In this document: positions 1-9,264 of the stretch, piece by piece | Position numbering within the stretch: position 1 is the stretch's first letter | How the letters are laid out: every line of letters begins with the position of its first letter | Program-made: the position numbers and the translations under genes | Notes under the pieces: model-generated | What the model was told of the DNA's origin: nothing | What the model saw: the letters and a program-made list of their open reading frames with translations, nothing else | Databases searched by the model: none | Assembly: GCA_035505375.1 (NCBI GenBank) | Contig: DATJQV010000081.1 | Span: 215,423 to 279,422 of the forward strand | Source of the DNA: a bacterium | GTDB taxonomy: Bacteria; Hydrothermota; Tepidihabitantia; Tepidihabitantales; Tepidihabitantaceae | Direction of reading: 5' to 3' | Length of the DNA stretch: 64,000 nucleotides

Positions 1-2
1 AC

Positions 3-599
3 AACCCGACCAGCAACAAGGTGTACTGCGCGAACGCGGGCAGCGGCAACGTGACCGTGATTGACGGCGCGACCGACAGCGTCCTCGCCACCGTAACGGC
101 AGGCAGCTATCCCTGGGCCCTTTGCTATGACCCGACCGACATCGAGGTCTATTGCGCGAACCAATTCAGCGGTGACGTGACCGTCATAGATGGTAAGACC
201 AACGGGGTCATCGTGACCATCGGTGTCGGTGCCGGGCCGTGCGCGCTGGCGCAGAATCCAACTCAGAACCGGGTCTATGTCGCCAATGGCGCTGGGTCCA
301 GCATCTCGGTGCTGCGCGATTTTGTGTCCGGAATCGAGGAGGGCTTCAAGCCTCAAGCCACAAGCTCCAGGCCGATGCCGACCATCATCCGCGGGGTGCT
401 GTATCTAGGAGTAGACAGTAGGCAGAAGACAGGATACAGGGCGAAGCTGCTGAATATCACGGGCCGGAAGGTGCTGGACCTGCATCCCGGCGCGAATGAT
501 GTGCGGGCGCTGGCGCCGGGCGTCTACTTCGTGAGGACAGCCCAAGCACAGGCTCAAGCCCAAGCCCAAGCCATCCGCAAGGTCGTCCTGACGCGCTAG
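3..599 (+). CDS. YncE-like beta-propeller protein with C-terminal sorting domain (5' end outside window)
   Basis: The frame is open to the left edge, so the gene starts upstream. The N-terminal part shows propeller repeats of the surface-protein YVTN/YncE kind, with paired motifs such as VYCANAGSGNVTVIDG and VYCANQFSGDVTVIDG about 43 residues apart. The last 70 residues look like a type IX-secretion-type sorting domain (a KLLNITGRKV strand, then LAPGVYFVR). Two oddities lie inside that tail: a VDSRQKTGYR stretch encoded by short-word repeat DNA near 400-440, and an alternating AQ run near 540-575 just before the terminal IRKVVLTR. Probably secreted or surface anchored. The ligand is unknown. 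Confidence 0.8.
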   Translation, partial: NPTSNKVYCANAGSGNVTVIDGATDSVLATVTAGSYPWALCYDPTDIEVYCANQFSGDVTVIDGKTNGVIVTIGVGAGPCALAQNPTQNRVYVANGAGSSISVLRDFVSGIEEGFKPQATSSRPMPTIIRGVLYLGVDSRQKTGYRAKLLNITGRKVLDLHPGANDVRALAPGVYFVRTAQAQAQAQAQAIRKVVLTR

Positions 600-634
600 C
601 AGACAAGGCTCGAATCGTCGCAGGAGACCCATCT

Positions 635-655
635 AAATGGGGACGCTACCCATTT
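635..655. repeat. REP-like palindrome
   Basis: AAATGGG (635-641) and CCCATTT (649-655) form a perfect 7-bp stem around a 7-nt loop, just downstream of the propeller gene. Similar 'aatggggacg..ccatttt' palindromes are, as I recall, found next to REP-associated tyrosine transposases in several phyla. No transposase is seen here. It could also serve as a terminator for the upstream gene. Confidence 0.45.
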
Positions 656-730
656 TCCGCTCATCTAAAGCTAAGTTATTAAAGCACGATGTGTTAAGCC
701 ACGGCATTGGCTGAAAAGTTAGCGTCGGGA

Positions 731-1018
731 ATCGCCCTGGGAACCGTTCCCGGGACGGTTCGGGGGGTCGTTCGCGTGGCGGTACGCGACGCGGTTCGGA
801 CTGCGATTGACGACGCGATTCTGGCCGGGACTCTCGCGGCGAGATGGTCCGGGGTTGGCAGGAGGACTCGCACACCGACTCTGGCGGCGACTTCTGCCGC
901 GACCCGAAGGGCGACTTGCCGCGCGACCTCCAGGGTGTCTCGCGGTTCGATTCGCGAGGGGACTTGCGGACCGGTTCGCACCGCGACTCTCGCTGCGATT
1001 CGCGCGGTGACACCGACG
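731..1018. repeat. Degenerate 12-nt tandem array 1 (about 24 units)
   Basis: The sequence can be cut into 24 consecutive 12-mers in constant phase, for example gcgattgacgac, gcgattctggcc, gcgacttctgcc, gcgactctcgct, gcgattcgcgcg. The consensus is near gcgacttcgcgn. In the + frame the units read as tetrapeptides of the form x-x-A-(T/V/I), and this frame stays open from about 707 to 1081. The opposite strand is also open. No recognisable protein family is encoded and no good ribosome binding site was seen, so I treat it as repeat DNA that might once have been coding. Confidence 0.75.
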
Positions 1019-1161
1019 CTTTGTTCGAGAGACGGCCTCTGTCGCAACTGCCGCACCGAGGCAGGCTTGGAGCTGGATTGACACGGCTGGCTGTTGCGGC
1101 TATACTTCCGGGCCTTCGACCCGAACCGACACGTCGAGGCGTTTGACTATCATAGGCAATA

Positions 1162-2097
1162 ATGCGAGCGGTACTGGTTTCCTGCGTCCTCATCGCCGGC
1201 TTCGCGGCCGGCGCCACCCTCAGTGATGCCATTGTCAGGGAACAAGTTAACCCGAAGCTGTCGCTCGACATCAACGGCTACGTCTACGATTGGGACAACG
1301 TCGGCCGGTTCGTGCTGCCGGGCGAGACGCTCCGCCTGTCGACTTCCGACCGTGTGAACAGCAGCGGCTGGGTTGCCTCGGCCGGCGAGCTGGTGGACAT
1401 GGGAAACACGACGTGCTGGGTCGCGCCGCAGGAGCCGGGACTTTATCCGATAATCGTCACCAGCGGCACGGCGGTCCGCCGGATCAACGCCTTTGTGATG
1501 ATACCCTTTGACAGCCTCGACAAAAAGGGTTATCTCAAGGGAGTCAAGATCGGAAAGTACCCGAAGCCCATCGCGGCGTTCCCGAACTTCACGAAGCCGA
1601 AAGGGTTCATCGTGACGACACCCGACAACATGAACACGCCGGTGTCGCCGCACTACACGCTCGGCGACTTCGCGCCGCGCTCGATTGATGGGTTCCCCAA
1701 GTATACGGTCCTGCGCGAGGAACTGCTGATCAAGTTGGAGCTGCTCACCGATCTCGTCAAGCGTCACGGGGTCAATTTCGACCGGTTCACGGTATTCAGC
1801 GGCTATCGACCGCCGGCGTACAACTGGCGTCTGGAACGCGGGCTGAACAGCGCCCACATCTACGGCGGCGCCGCCGATATCATCATCGACGCCGACAACG
1901 ATGGCCGGCTGGACGACCTGAATCACGACGGCAACTCGAACCGCAAGGACGCCAAGCTGCTGGCTTCCTGGGCCGAAGAGCTGGAGCAGCAGCACCCTGA
2001 GCTGGCCGGCGGCATCGGCTGGTACAGCCGCACCCGCTGGCGCGGGCCGTTCATCCACGTTGATGTTCGCGGCAAGACTGCCCGCTGGCATCAGTGA
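1162..2097 (+). CDS. M15-family (VanY/DUF882-like) secreted metallopeptidase
   Basis: A 311-residue protein with an N-terminal signal peptide (MRAVLVSCVLIAGFAAG). The C-terminal half carries the zinc-site pattern of peptidase family M15: FSGYRPP near residue 213, SAHIYGGAADI (His and Asp ligands) near 230, and FIHVDVRG (second His) near 300. Members cleave D-Ala-containing cross-links of peptidoglycan. A DADNDGRLDDLNHDGN segment between the motifs looks like a Ca-binding loop. Two YkuD-type proteins follow on the same strand, which fits a cell-wall remodelling group. The substrate is inferred from the family. Confidence 0.8.
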   Translation: MRAVLVSCVLIAGFAAGATLSDAIVREQVNPKLSLDINGYVYDWDNVGRFVLPGETLRLSTSDRVNSSGWVASAGELVDMGNTTCWVAPQEPGLYPIIVTSGTAVRRINAFVMIPFDSLDKKGYLKGVKIGKYPKPIAAFPNFTKPKGFIVTTPDNMNTPVSPHYTLGDFAPRSIDGFPKYTVLREELLIKLELLTDLVKRHGVNFDRFTVFSGYRPPAYNWRLERGLNSAHIYGGAADIIIDADNDGRLDDLNHDGNSNRKDAKLLASWAEELEQQHPELAGGIGWYSRTRWRGPFIHVDVRGKTARWHQ

Positions 2098-2262
2098 AAT
2101 GACGAGTTGCGAATGACGATTGGCGAATAGCGAACGGGAAACGACGAGCGATAGACGACAGGCTATGAGCGCCGAGCACCGTTCCGCGTCCGGCCCGGGC
2201 CGGGAGCCGGGTCGGCGTTTGCCTTCTGAATTCGACATTCGCACTTCGTCATTCGTCAATTC
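2098..2262. repeat. Short-word inverted repeat between M15 and YkuD genes
   Basis: The left half contains gacgagttgcgaatgacg and gattggcgaatagcgaa. The right half contains ttcgacattcgcacttcg and tcattcgtcaattc, so the two flanks are imperfect reverse complements made of the same short words. It fills the whole spacer up to the next start codon. It is one of the interspersed word repeats seen throughout the window. Confidence 0.6.
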
Positions 2263-2265
2263 CTG

Positions 2266-2946
2266 ATGAGTCCGATAAAGTCGCTCGGCATCATCGTCCT
2301 GTCGCTGATGGTGCTGGCCTGGTCGGAGGTCTACTTCCCGGTCAAACAGAGCCTCGGACTGGACATCCTGAATCTGACCTACAACTTGTACAAGACCCGG
2401 GCAGGCACGCTCGCGATGCGGCTGGAGCTGCCGAAGCTCGGACCCGAGATCGAGGCGCTCAATGGTTCGGTGAAGCAACTCGCCGACCAGTTCGCGACCG
2501 CCTTCACCAATGAGCTCTACATTGTTGTCAATCCCAACGGCAACCGGCTCTCCCTGCGCCGCGGCCAGAAGGTGATACTCGAGGCCGCGATATCGACCGG
2601 CAGGAACGACACGCTCAAATACCGGAGCCAGCGGTGGGTCTTTCAGACCCCGCGTGGAATCATGAGCGTCATCCGCAAAGCAAAAGACCCGATCTGGGTG
2701 AAACCGGACTGGGCGTTCCTCGAAAAGGGCGAGTCGATTCCGCCGCTCCGCTCGCCGAAGCGCCAGCAGAAGGGCGTGCTCGGCGCGTTCATGCTCGACC
2801 TTGGCGGCGGAGTGATGATACACGGCACCCCGCAGGAGAACCTGCTCGGCCGGAGCGTAACCCACGGCTGCATCCGGGTCGGGTACAACGACCTGAAGGT
2901 GCTGTACGACTCGGTGCCGGTCGGGACCAAGGTGTTCATATTCTAA
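2266..2946 (+). CDS. L,D-transpeptidase (YkuD domain)
   Basis: A 226-residue protein with one N-terminal membrane segment (about residues 5-22), a short coiled region, and a YkuD domain from about residue 85. The catalytic signature MIHGTPQ...SVTHGCIRV, with His and Cys, is intact near residues 185-205. The family makes 3-3 cross-links in peptidoglycan or attaches proteins to it in the periplasm. The next gene is a paralogue without the Cys. The start ATG at 2266 follows repeat DNA directly, and no strong ribosome binding site is visible. Confidence 0.85.
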   Translation: MSPIKSLGIIVLSLMVLAWSEVYFPVKQSLGLDILNLTYNLYKTRAGTLAMRLELPKLGPEIEALNGSVKQLADQFATAFTNELYIVVNPNGNRLSLRRGQKVILEAAISTGRNDTLKYRSQRWVFQTPRGIMSVIRKAKDPIWVKPDWAFLEKGESIPPLRSPKRQQKGVLGAFMLDLGGGVMIHGTPQENLLGRSVTHGCIRVGYNDLKVLYDSVPVGTKVFIF

Positions 2947-2965
2947 TGAAGGGCCACGAGTCGAA

Positions 2966-3060
2966 TAGTCCAGAATTCAGAATCCAGAGACTAGAATCCA
3001 GAATGTCCCGACACTCTGGATTCTGGACCCAGCACTCTGGGCTCTGGATTGTCCGGTTCC
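2966..3060. repeat. Short-word palindromic repeat
   Basis: Words of the agaatccagaat type on the left (near 2972-3005) are answered by cactctggattctgg and gctctggattgtcc on the right, giving an imperfect hairpin between the two YkuD genes. It could act as a terminator, but no U-tract is present. Confidence 0.6.
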
Positions 3061-3091
3061 GAAATCCCGAGCCCGGCAGCCGACAGCTCAA

Positions 3092-3733
3092 ATGAGAAGT
3101 TTCCTGGCAGTGCTTGCGACCATCATCGGGAGCCTGGCCCTGGTCCGGCTGACCGACGCGGTGGGAAAACGCGAACTGCAGCGCGCGGCCCTGGAGGCGG
3201 ACGCTGAGGCGCGGGCTGTTGCCGGCCAGTATGACAGCCTGCAGGCGGTGAAGGCGAAGCTCGAACAGGATGCGCAGTACCTGAACTACCGCATTGCTTC
3301 CTTGTCGCGGCACGAACCTTATCTCGTCATCAACCGGGGGGAGCGCAAGATCACCCTCGCGGTTCAGGACAAAACGATTCTGGAGGCCAAGTACCAGTTC
3401 CGCCAGATCTTGGAGGAACCGGATGAGTACTCAGCCTTGCCCAAGGCAACGCTCGAAGTCCTGAACAAGCAGGTCCGGACGAGCTGGCGCCGGCCGGACT
3501 GGCTGTACCGGCTCGAGGGCGTCCCGCCGCCGACCGACTCGGCTCAGCGCGTCGTGACCGACGCCTTTGGCGCGGGCGCAGTCTTCCTCGGCGGGGACAT
3601 CGTGATTCATGGCAAGGTCAGCGATGAAGTACCGGCCGAGGCGATTGACCACAACTACATCGAGCTCGACTCCATGCCGCTCAAGACCATTGTCGACGCG
3701 GTCAAGCCGGGGACGCTGGTCCTGATCAAGTAA
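3092..3733 (+). CDS. YkuD-like protein lacking the catalytic cysteine
   Basis: A 213-residue paralogue of the preceding L,D-transpeptidase with a similar layout: N-terminal hydrophobic helix, coiled segment, then a domain starting YLVINRGERKITLAV (the other copy has YIVVNPNGNRLSL). The strand with the first His is kept (DIVIHGKVSD), but the HGC motif is replaced by IDHNYIELDS, so the nucleophile is missing. It probably does not catalyse transpeptidation. A regulatory or peptidoglycan-binding role is inference. Same strand as the active copy and likely co-transcribed with it. Confidence 0.75.
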   Translation: MRSFLAVLATIIGSLALVRLTDAVGKRELQRAALEADAEARAVAGQYDSLQAVKAKLEQDAQYLNYRIASLSRHEPYLVINRGERKITLAVQDKTILEAKYQFRQILEEPDEYSALPKATLEVLNKQVRTSWRRPDWLYRLEGVPPPTDSAQRVVTDAFGAGAVFLGGDIVIHGKVSDEVPAEAIDHNYIELDSMPLKTIVDAVKPGTLVLIK

Positions 3734-3846
3734 CTTCAAGTTTGACTGCCGGGCAGCATCCGCTAAGCTAGCCGGAGCGGCAGTCGCGGATTCGAATATC
3801 TGTCACTGGACCACTTGAATCCTCGACCCCCCGAATCCTTTTCCAC

Positions 3847-3933
<87 letters not shown>

Positions 3934-3957
3934 TTCTGCTGGCTGGTGCCAGCAGAA

Positions 3958-4060
3958 CGGAAACCCGAAGTCCGAAGCACGAATGTCGAATCAAGCTCGA
4001 ATTCCGAGGGCCTGAATCCAATGTCCAAAGTCCATAGTCCATCCCCTCAGCCTGAACCGC
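3958..4060. repeat. Short-word repeat reaching into the next gene
   Basis: Runs of related words (gaagtccgaagcacgaatg, atgtccaaagtccatagtcc) follow the tRNA and supply the first codons of the YdeI-like gene at 4021. Confidence 0.5.
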
Positions 4061-4626
4061 TTGATTTCCGTGGCGCCGCCGAGTGGCGGACGTGGCTCCG
4101 GCGCAATCACGCGAAGTCGCAGGGCGAGTGGGTCTACATGTACAAGAAAGGCGCAAAGGCCGGGTTGCGCTACCTGGAGGCGTTGGACGAAGCGCTATGC
4201 TACGGCTGGATTGACGGCCAGATAAAGGCCGTCGACGCGGAGAAGTTCCGTCAGCGCTGGACGCCAAGGCGGCCAGGCAGTGTCTGGTCTCAATCCAACA
4301 AAGCTCGCGTGAAGCGCCTCGTGGCCGAAGGCAGGATGTGCAAGGCCGGGCTCGAGTCGGTCATGGCGGCGAGAAGGACCGGTAAGTGGCGGCAGGCGTA
4401 CTTCAATCGCCACTCGTCGGCCGTACCGTTGGACCTGGTCGAAGCGCTCAGAGCAGACCCCAAAGCCTGGCAGGGTTTCAACCGATTCGCGCCGTCCTAT
4501 CGCCGTCTCTATGAGCGTTGGGTCGCGGATGCCAAGCGGGCGGAGACTCGGCAACGTCGCATAGCAGCAGTGGTTCACCGCGCCCGCGAGTGCCGTAAGC
4601 CTGGCATCGAGTCATTCTACCAGTGA
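4021..4626 (+). CDS. YdeI/OmdA-like protein
   Basis: A 201-residue soluble protein. It has the conserved features of the YdeI/OmpD-associated group: FRGAAEWRTWLRRNHAKSQG, then a YLEALDEALCYGWIDGQ segment, FRQRWTPRRPGSVWS, and a C-terminal stretch ending in KPGIESFYQ. The biochemical role of this family is poorly known. ATG 4021 is used because upstream codons belong to the tRNA and repeat DNA. The first dozen residues (MSKVHSPSPQPEP) come from short-word repeat sequence and are probably not part of the fold. Confidence 0.75.
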   Translation: MSKVHSPSPQPEPLDFRGAAEWRTWLRRNHAKSQGEWVYMYKKGAKAGLRYLEALDEALCYGWIDGQIKAVDAEKFRQRWTPRRPGSVWSQSNKARVKRLVAEGRMCKAGLESVMAARRTGKWRQAYFNRHSSAVPLDLVEALRADPKAWQGFNRFAPSYRRLYERWVADAKRAETRQRRIAAVVHRARECRKPGIESFYQ

Positions 4627-4661
4627 CGAACCGGAGTGGGACTCCGCCCGTCAAATAGTAG

Positions 4662-7367
4662 ATGAACGGCAAGAAGGCCGCGGTTCACGTTGATCCGGTC
4701 TGCAAGATGGAAGTGGTCGAGGGGCAGGAGGCGGCACAGAGGGAATATGACGGTGTAACCTACTACTTCTGTTCAAAGACGTGCGCCCGCAAGTTCCAGC
4801 AGAATCCCGAGGAATTCGTCTCACCACAAAAACACCAAGACGCCAAGAGCTCGGACCATCTAGAATCTACAATCTACAATCGTCAATCTCACGTTGACCC
4901 GGTCTGCAAGATGGTGGTACAAGAGGGAAGCGAGGCGGGCAAGTGGGATTACAAGGGTGAAACCTACTACTTCTGCAACCCGAACTGCCTCAAGCGGTTC
5001 CAGGCCGAGCCGGACCGGTTCCTCAAGACAGCCGAGTCGGCCGGGATGGAAGAAACAACAGCGCCGGTGTTGCCGGAGCCGGTCATTCTCGAGAAGCCTG
5101 AACTAGGTAAGACAGAGACCGTCACCTTGTCGGTTGGAGGGATGAGCTGCGCAAGTTGCGTGGCCACGGTCGAGAAGGCCTTGAACCGACTGCCGGGCGT
5201 GAAGAATGCGAACGTCAACTTCGCCATTGAGAAGGCGATAGTCGAATTCGACCCCAAGGTCTCGCCGGTACCGGCTCTAGAGAAGGCGGTGGTCGATGTG
5301 GGCTACGATATCATCCACGAGTCCTCCGGCGGCGAGGACCACTCCGCAGTCGAGCTTCATCGTGCCTCCAACCGGCTGGTCTGGGCCTGGCTACTCGGGC
5401 TGGTGCCGATGCTGCTCATGGCGTTACACGGTCTGCATGTGTTTCACATGTCGGGCATGGTCTGGCTCGACGTGATCCTATGCGCCACGGTCCTGTTTGG
5501 GCCGGGCTGGAACGTCGTACGGGGCGCTTTGGGGTCGGTGCGCGCCGGGTCGGCCTCGATGGACGTGCTCATCGTGCTCGGCGTCGCTGCGGCCCTCGGC
5601 TCGGGCATCGCCGTGCTGGCCGGCCTGCCGATAAAGAGCTTTGCCGACGCCGGTGGAATGGTGATGGCCGTGTTCCTGACCGGACGTTACATCGAGGCGA
5701 GAGCCAAGGGTCGGGCTTCTCAGGCCATCAGGAAGCTGGTTGCGCTTGGAGCCAGGACGGCTCGCATACAGCTCGCCGAAGGCGTAGAGAAGGAAGTGCC
5801 GGTGGCACAGCTTGCACCCGGCAATCTGATGCTCGTTCGCCCCGGTGAGAAGATACCGACCGACGGACGAATACTCGAAGGCGAGACCAGCATCGACGAG
5901 TCGATGGCAACGGGCGAATCACTCCCGGTCGAGAAGAAGCCCGGCGACGACGTCATCGGCGCTACCGTGAATGGTAACGGTCTCATCAAGGTCGAGGCGA
6001 CACGAGTGGGCAAAGATACGTTCCTCTCGCAGGTCATTCGGCTGGTTGAAGAAGCCCAGGGCAAGAAGATCCCCATACAGGCATTCGCCGACAAGGTCAC
6101 TGCGAGATTTGTCCCGGTAGTCGTTCTTGTTGCGCTGGCGACATTCGTCGCCTGGCTCTTCCTGGCACCAAGCCTGAAGCCGATGCTCGCATGGGCGGCG
6201 ACGTTTCTGCCATGGGTGAGTCCGAATCTCTCGGTGGTGTCGCTCGCGTTCTTTGCCGGGGTCGCGGTGCTGGTAATCGCCTGTCCCTGCGCCCTGGGAC
6301 TCGCGACACCGACTGCCCTGATGGTCGGCTCCGGCATGGGTGCGGAGCGCGGCATTCTCTTCCGTTCGGGCGAAGCGATTCAGACGCTGAAGGACGTGCG
6401 AGCGGTCGTGCTCGACAAGACCGGCACGATTACCCAGGGCCGGCCGGCGGTGACCGATGTGATTCCGGCGCGGAACACGACCGGATTGGACGTCGATTCG
6501 GATGGTGTCCCAGGCCGAGAGGACGAATTGCTCCGGTTGGCCGCATCGATCGAGCAGGGCTCCGAACATCCGGTCGCAGGTGCAGTGGTCGCAGCGGCCC
6601 AGTCGCGCGGACTGAAGCTGGTGCTACCGACCAACGTGCAAGCAGTGCCGGGCCAGGGTATCAAAGGAATGGTCGACGGTGTTGAAGTACTCGCGGGCAA
6701 GGAACTGCTGCTGACGGAGTGCGGTGTGGATTGCCGTGCACTGAAGCAGGCAGCGACTGACCTGAAGAGACGTGCGCGAACGACTCTTTACGTTTCAGCA
6801 GGGGGCACGCCAGTCGGTGTCATCGGTGTTGCCGACACGGTGAAGCCTGACTCGGCGCGCGCGATTGAGGGACTGAAGGCGCTGGGTATCACGCCGATAA
6901 TGCTGACCGGCGACAATCGTGAGACCGCGACCGAGGTAGGAATTAAGGCCGGCATCAGCCGCGTGGTCGCCGAGGTGCTGCCGGCACAGAAGCAGCAGGT
7001 CGTCAGGGACCTGCAGACGGAGTTCGGCAGCGTAGCGATGGTCGGGGACGGCATCAATGATGCGCCGGCCCTGAAGGCTGCGGATGTCGGCATCGCCATC
7101 GGCACCGGTACCGATGTGGCTATCGAGTCATCCGACGTGACGCTGGTGCGCGGCAGCCTCGCGGGTGTTGTTGCGGCCATCCAGCTCTCACGGGCGACCT
7201 TCGTGAAGATAAGGCAGAACCTGTTCTGGGCCCTCTTTTACAATGTTGTCGCGATACCGCTCGCCATGCTCGGCCTGCTCCATCCCATCATGGCCGAGGT
7301 GGCGATGGCGCTGTCCTCGATCAACGTCGTCACCAACTCTCTCCGGCTACGCCGGACACGGCTGTAG
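4662..7367 (+). CDS. copA: Copper-translocating P1B-type ATPase with two N-terminal YHS domains
   Basis: A 901-residue integral membrane protein. Two YHS metal-binding domains (VDPVCKMEV near residue 10 and VDPVCKMVV near 80, each ending in a YYFC motif) precede an HMA domain with GMSCASCV near 165. The pump core has all landmarks: TGES, CPCALG in the ion-path helix, DKTGTIT with the phosphorylated Asp, a TGDNR segment and [11 protein letters not shown] together with CASC points to Cu(I) export, though Ag is possible. The linker between the YHS domains (4822-4890) is made of word-repeat DNA (KHQDAKSS...STIYNRQS). No copper regulator is adjacent. Confidence 0.93.
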   Translation: MNGKKAAVHVDPVCKMEVVEGQEAAQREYDGVTYYFCSKTCARKFQQNPEEFVSPQKHQDAKSSDHLESTIYNRQSHVDPVCKMVVQEGSEAGKWDYKGETYYFCNPNCLKRFQAEPDRFLKTAESAGMEETTAPVLPEPVILEKPELGKTETVTLSVGGMSCASCVATVEKALNRLPGVKNANVNFAIEKAIVEFDPKVSPVPALEKAVVDVGYDIIHESSGGEDHSAVELHRASNRLVWAWLLGLVPMLLMALHGLHVFHMSGMVWLDVILCATVLFGPGWNVVRGALGSVRAGSASMDVLIVLGVAAALGSGIAVLAGLPIKSFADAGGMVMAVFLTGRYIEARAKGRASQAIRKLVALGARTARIQLAEGVEKEVPVAQLAPGNLMLVRPGEKIPTDGRILEGETSIDESMATGESLPVEKKPGDDVIGATVNGNGLIKVEATRVGKDTFLSQVIRLVEEAQGKKIPIQAFADKVTARFVPVVVLVALATFVAWLFLAPSLKPMLAWAATFLPWVSPNLSVVSLAFFAGVAVLVIACPCALGLATPTALMVGSGMGAERGILFRSGEAIQTLKDVRAVVLDKTGTITQGRPAVTDVIPARNTTGLDVDSDGVPGREDELLRLAASIEQGSEHPVAGAVVAAAQSRGLKLVLPTNVQAVPGQGIKGMVDGVEVLAGKELLLTECGVDCRALKQAATDLKRRARTTLYVSAGGTPVGVIGVADTVKPDSARAIEGLKALGITPIMLTGDNRETATEVGIKAGISRVVAEVLPAQKQQVVRDLQTEFGSVAMVGDGINDAPALKAADVGIAIGTGTDVAIESSDVTLVRGSLAGVVAAIQLSRATFVKIRQNLFWALFYNVVAIPLAMLGLLHPIMAEVAMALSSINVVTNSLRLRRTRL
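4822..4890. repeat. Word-repeat segment inside the Cu-ATPase gene
   Basis: Contains caccaagacgccaag and tagaatctacaatctacaat, words shared with intergenic repeats elsewhere in the window. It stays in frame and falls exactly between two domains. Confidence 0.6.
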
Positions 7368-7464
7368 CACGGTTCGCCGGCTCTTGGCTCTTGTGCAGGC
7401 CGACCGCAGTCAACAAAGCCTGTATACTGCATACTGTATGCTGTATACTGGGTGCCCAAGCATC

Positions 7465-8466
7465 ATGACTAACTCAGTAGCACAAGGACAACCGATTCCG
7501 CTTCTGGTGGACCTTCACACCGATGCGCTCTACGAGCATATTCGCGGCCGTAAGGATATCACGCAGCGGTCGGACAAGGGTCATCTCGATTTCCCGCGCA
7601 TGAAAGAAGGTGGCGTCAACGGTCAGGTCTTTGCCATTTGGGTCAGTCCGACCGAACTCAAGCCGGGCGAGTATTGTGACTTCGTCCTCAAAGGAGCTGA
7701 CACTTTCGACGAGGTGTGCGCACGCTGTCCGGACCTGGTCACGCCGGCGCTGACACCGGACGAGTTCAGACAGACGACGGCCGCAGGCAGGATTGCTGCG
7801 GTTCTCGGGGTCGAGGGTGGACACGCGCTGGAAGGGAATCTTGAGAACATCGACCGGTTCTTCGAACGTGGCGTGCGCGCGCTCACCATCACATGGTGCA
7901 ATTCCAACGAACTCGGAGACTCAAGCGGTGACGACAACAAACCCAACAACGGGCTGTCGCGACTCGGCCGTCAGGCGATACGCCGAATGAACGAAATCGG
8001 GATGATTGCGGATGTGTCGCACAGCGCCGACAAGACCGTGTTCGACATCCTCGATACCAGCACGTCCCCGGTCATCGCCTCCCATTCCGGAATCCGGGCG
8101 CGGCGCGACTTCAACCGCAACCTCACCGATGAACAGATTCGGGCGATTGCCGCGCACGACGGTGTGATTGGGGTCGTGTTCCTGCCCTACTTCCTGCGCG
8201 ACCGCGAAGCCGACGCGTCAATCGAGGACGTGATCGACTGCATCGACCACATCTGCCAGCTTGTTGGGCCTGACCATGCCGCGCTGGGGTCGGATTTCGA
8301 CGGGTTTGGAGGCGCGCTGCCGGGGCTTGAGGACGTAACCAAGATGGGCGCGATTGGGACCGGGCTGCGCCAGCAAAGATTCCCTGAGGCCGACATCGCC
8401 GGGATTCTCGGCCTCAACTTCGTGCGCGTGTGGGATGCAGTGCGCGCGCGGGCCTCAACAACCTAG
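7465..8466 (+). CDS. Membrane dipeptidase family M19
   Basis: A 333-residue TIM-barrel amidohydrolase. It has the family pattern LVDLHTDALYEH (HxD zinc ligands) at the N-terminus, VEGGHALEGN with the bridging Glu, ADVSHSADKT and IASHSG (His ligands), and GSDFDGFGG. The family hydrolyses dipeptides, often with a D-residue. ATG 7465 is chosen because the frame upstream overlaps the ATPase gene and then word-repeat DNA (tgtatactgcatactgtatg, about 7420-7452). No signal peptide is visible, so the protein is probably cytoplasmic. Confidence 0.9.
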   Translation: MTNSVAQGQPIPLLVDLHTDALYEHIRGRKDITQRSDKGHLDFPRMKEGGVNGQVFAIWVSPTELKPGEYCDFVLKGADTFDEVCARCPDLVTPALTPDEFRQTTAAGRIAAVLGVEGGHALEGNLENIDRFFERGVRALTITWCNSNELGDSSGDDNKPNNGLSRLGRQAIRRMNEIGMIADVSHSADKTVFDILDTSTSPVIASHSGIRARRDFNRNLTDEQIRAIAAHDGVIGVVFLPYFLRDREADASIEDVIDCIDHICQLVGPDHAALGSDFDGFGGALPGLEDVTKMGAIGTGLRQQRFPEADIAGILGLNFVRVWDAVRARASTT

Positions 8467-8558
8467 CCCGACAAGGCCAGCCGCCGCCCATCCAGGACAC
8501 CGGCGTGCTCATGCTGTCCATCCTGCCGCTCCGGCCCCCGTCACCACCATAACAGGAA

Positions 8559-8578
8559 GCGGGAGCGATCGCTCCCGC
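8559..8578. terminator. Perfect 20-bp palindrome between convergent genes
   Basis: GCGGGAGCGATCGCTCCCGC lies between the dipeptidase (+) and the small membrane protein (-). It suits a bidirectional terminator hairpin, although no clear U-tract follows on either side. Confidence 0.5.
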
Positions 8579-8642
8579 ACTCCCAGACAGAGAAATCCGG
8601 TTCTACCCGACGGTACTCCGCAACAACGTATCCAGGTCGTTA

Positions 8643-8957
8643 CTACGCAGACTGCCGCTTCTTGGCGAAGTCGTACAAACCGGTCGCGGAAAAAGCAGTC
8701 AGGATCGCGAGCACCACGACCTCCCAAAGGCCGATGCTGTGGACGTGACCGTTGTATATCTGGAACAGAGCGGACACAATGTAGACCAAGATACGGGCAG
8801 GTGCGCCCTCGAACGGATGCTTGAACAGAGCCTGCCACTCGGCCTTGAACCCCTGCACTGCCGCCGAAATGAGCACAGCCCCGACCAGAACCACGAGCAA
8901 CTGGACCAGACCGGACAGGACAGCGGCCGTCGCGAACGAGCCGCCCATGACGATCAT
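8643..8957 (-). CDS. Small membrane protein (two or three hydrophobic segments)
   Basis: 104 residues, with hydrophobic stretches at about 6-31, 57-67 and 74-90 and a basic tail (YDFAKKRQSA). An ideal ribosome binding site (AAGGAGG, 4 nt before ATG) supports expression. The pattern is holin-like in size, but no phage genes lie nearby and I do not recognise the family. The next gene on the strand, upstream, is the Trp-rich lipoprotein. Confidence 0.65.
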   Translation of the reverse strand: MIVMGGSFATAAVLSGLVQLLVVLVGAVLISAAVQGFKAEWQALFKHPFEGAPARILVYIVSALFQIYNGHVHSIGLWEVVVLAILTAFSATGLYDFAKKRQSA

Positions 8958-9199
8958 GCTGCCTCCTTGGTGCGGGGCGCCGACTTTTCGCCGACCCCCG
9001 CGGCCTTTGCTCTTGCTGGCGTGCCCTCTATCGGACCTAACTTCGAATAAAGATAGCGACCGAGGAAGACTAAGTCAAGGCCGCATTCGTGCCCCGGGAA
9101 CAAGACGTCCTACCGCCACACACAGCGCAAACAAGATGGGCGTGCTCGGAAGCAATGAGGGGTTGTGCACACCTTCGCGGACGCGGCGGCAGCAGGAAC
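8958..9199. other. Intergenic stretch, nothing recognised
   Basis: Lies between the small membrane protein and the lipoprotein terminator. It presumably holds the promoter of the small membrane protein, but no convincing -35/-10 pair was found. Confidence 0.4.
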
Positions 9200-9228
9200 G
9201 GGCGGCGGAGGATCACCCTCCGCCGCCC
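9200..9228 (-). terminator. Strong GC hairpin downstream of the lipoprotein gene
   Basis: GGGCGGCGGAGG (9200-9211) pairs perfectly with CCTCCGCCGCCC (9217-9228) around a 5-nt loop, 36 nt past the lipoprotein stop. No U-tract follows on the minus strand. Confidence 0.6.
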
Positions 9229-9264
9229 GCAGGTTGTCAGTCAGTCTCGTAACCGGCTAGACTA

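Noticed and set aside
633-1274. 213-codon minus frame rich in Arg, Ser, Glu and Pro
   Set aside because: It is the translation of 12-nt array 1 plus flanks; no start signal, and the opposite strand is open as well.
1150-2865. 571-codon open frame on the minus strand
   Set aside because: It lies antisense to the M15 and YkuD genes, which have clear family motifs; the translation is Arg/Val/Pro-rich with no domain, typical of GC-rich shadow frames.
7243-7464. N-terminal extension of the dipeptidase from 7243
   Set aside because: It overlaps the end of the Cu-ATPase in another frame and then repeat DNA; ATG 7465 directly precedes the conserved HTDALYEH region.
8643-8957. Phage holin
   Set aside because: Size and helices fit, but there are no phage genes around; kept as small membrane protein.
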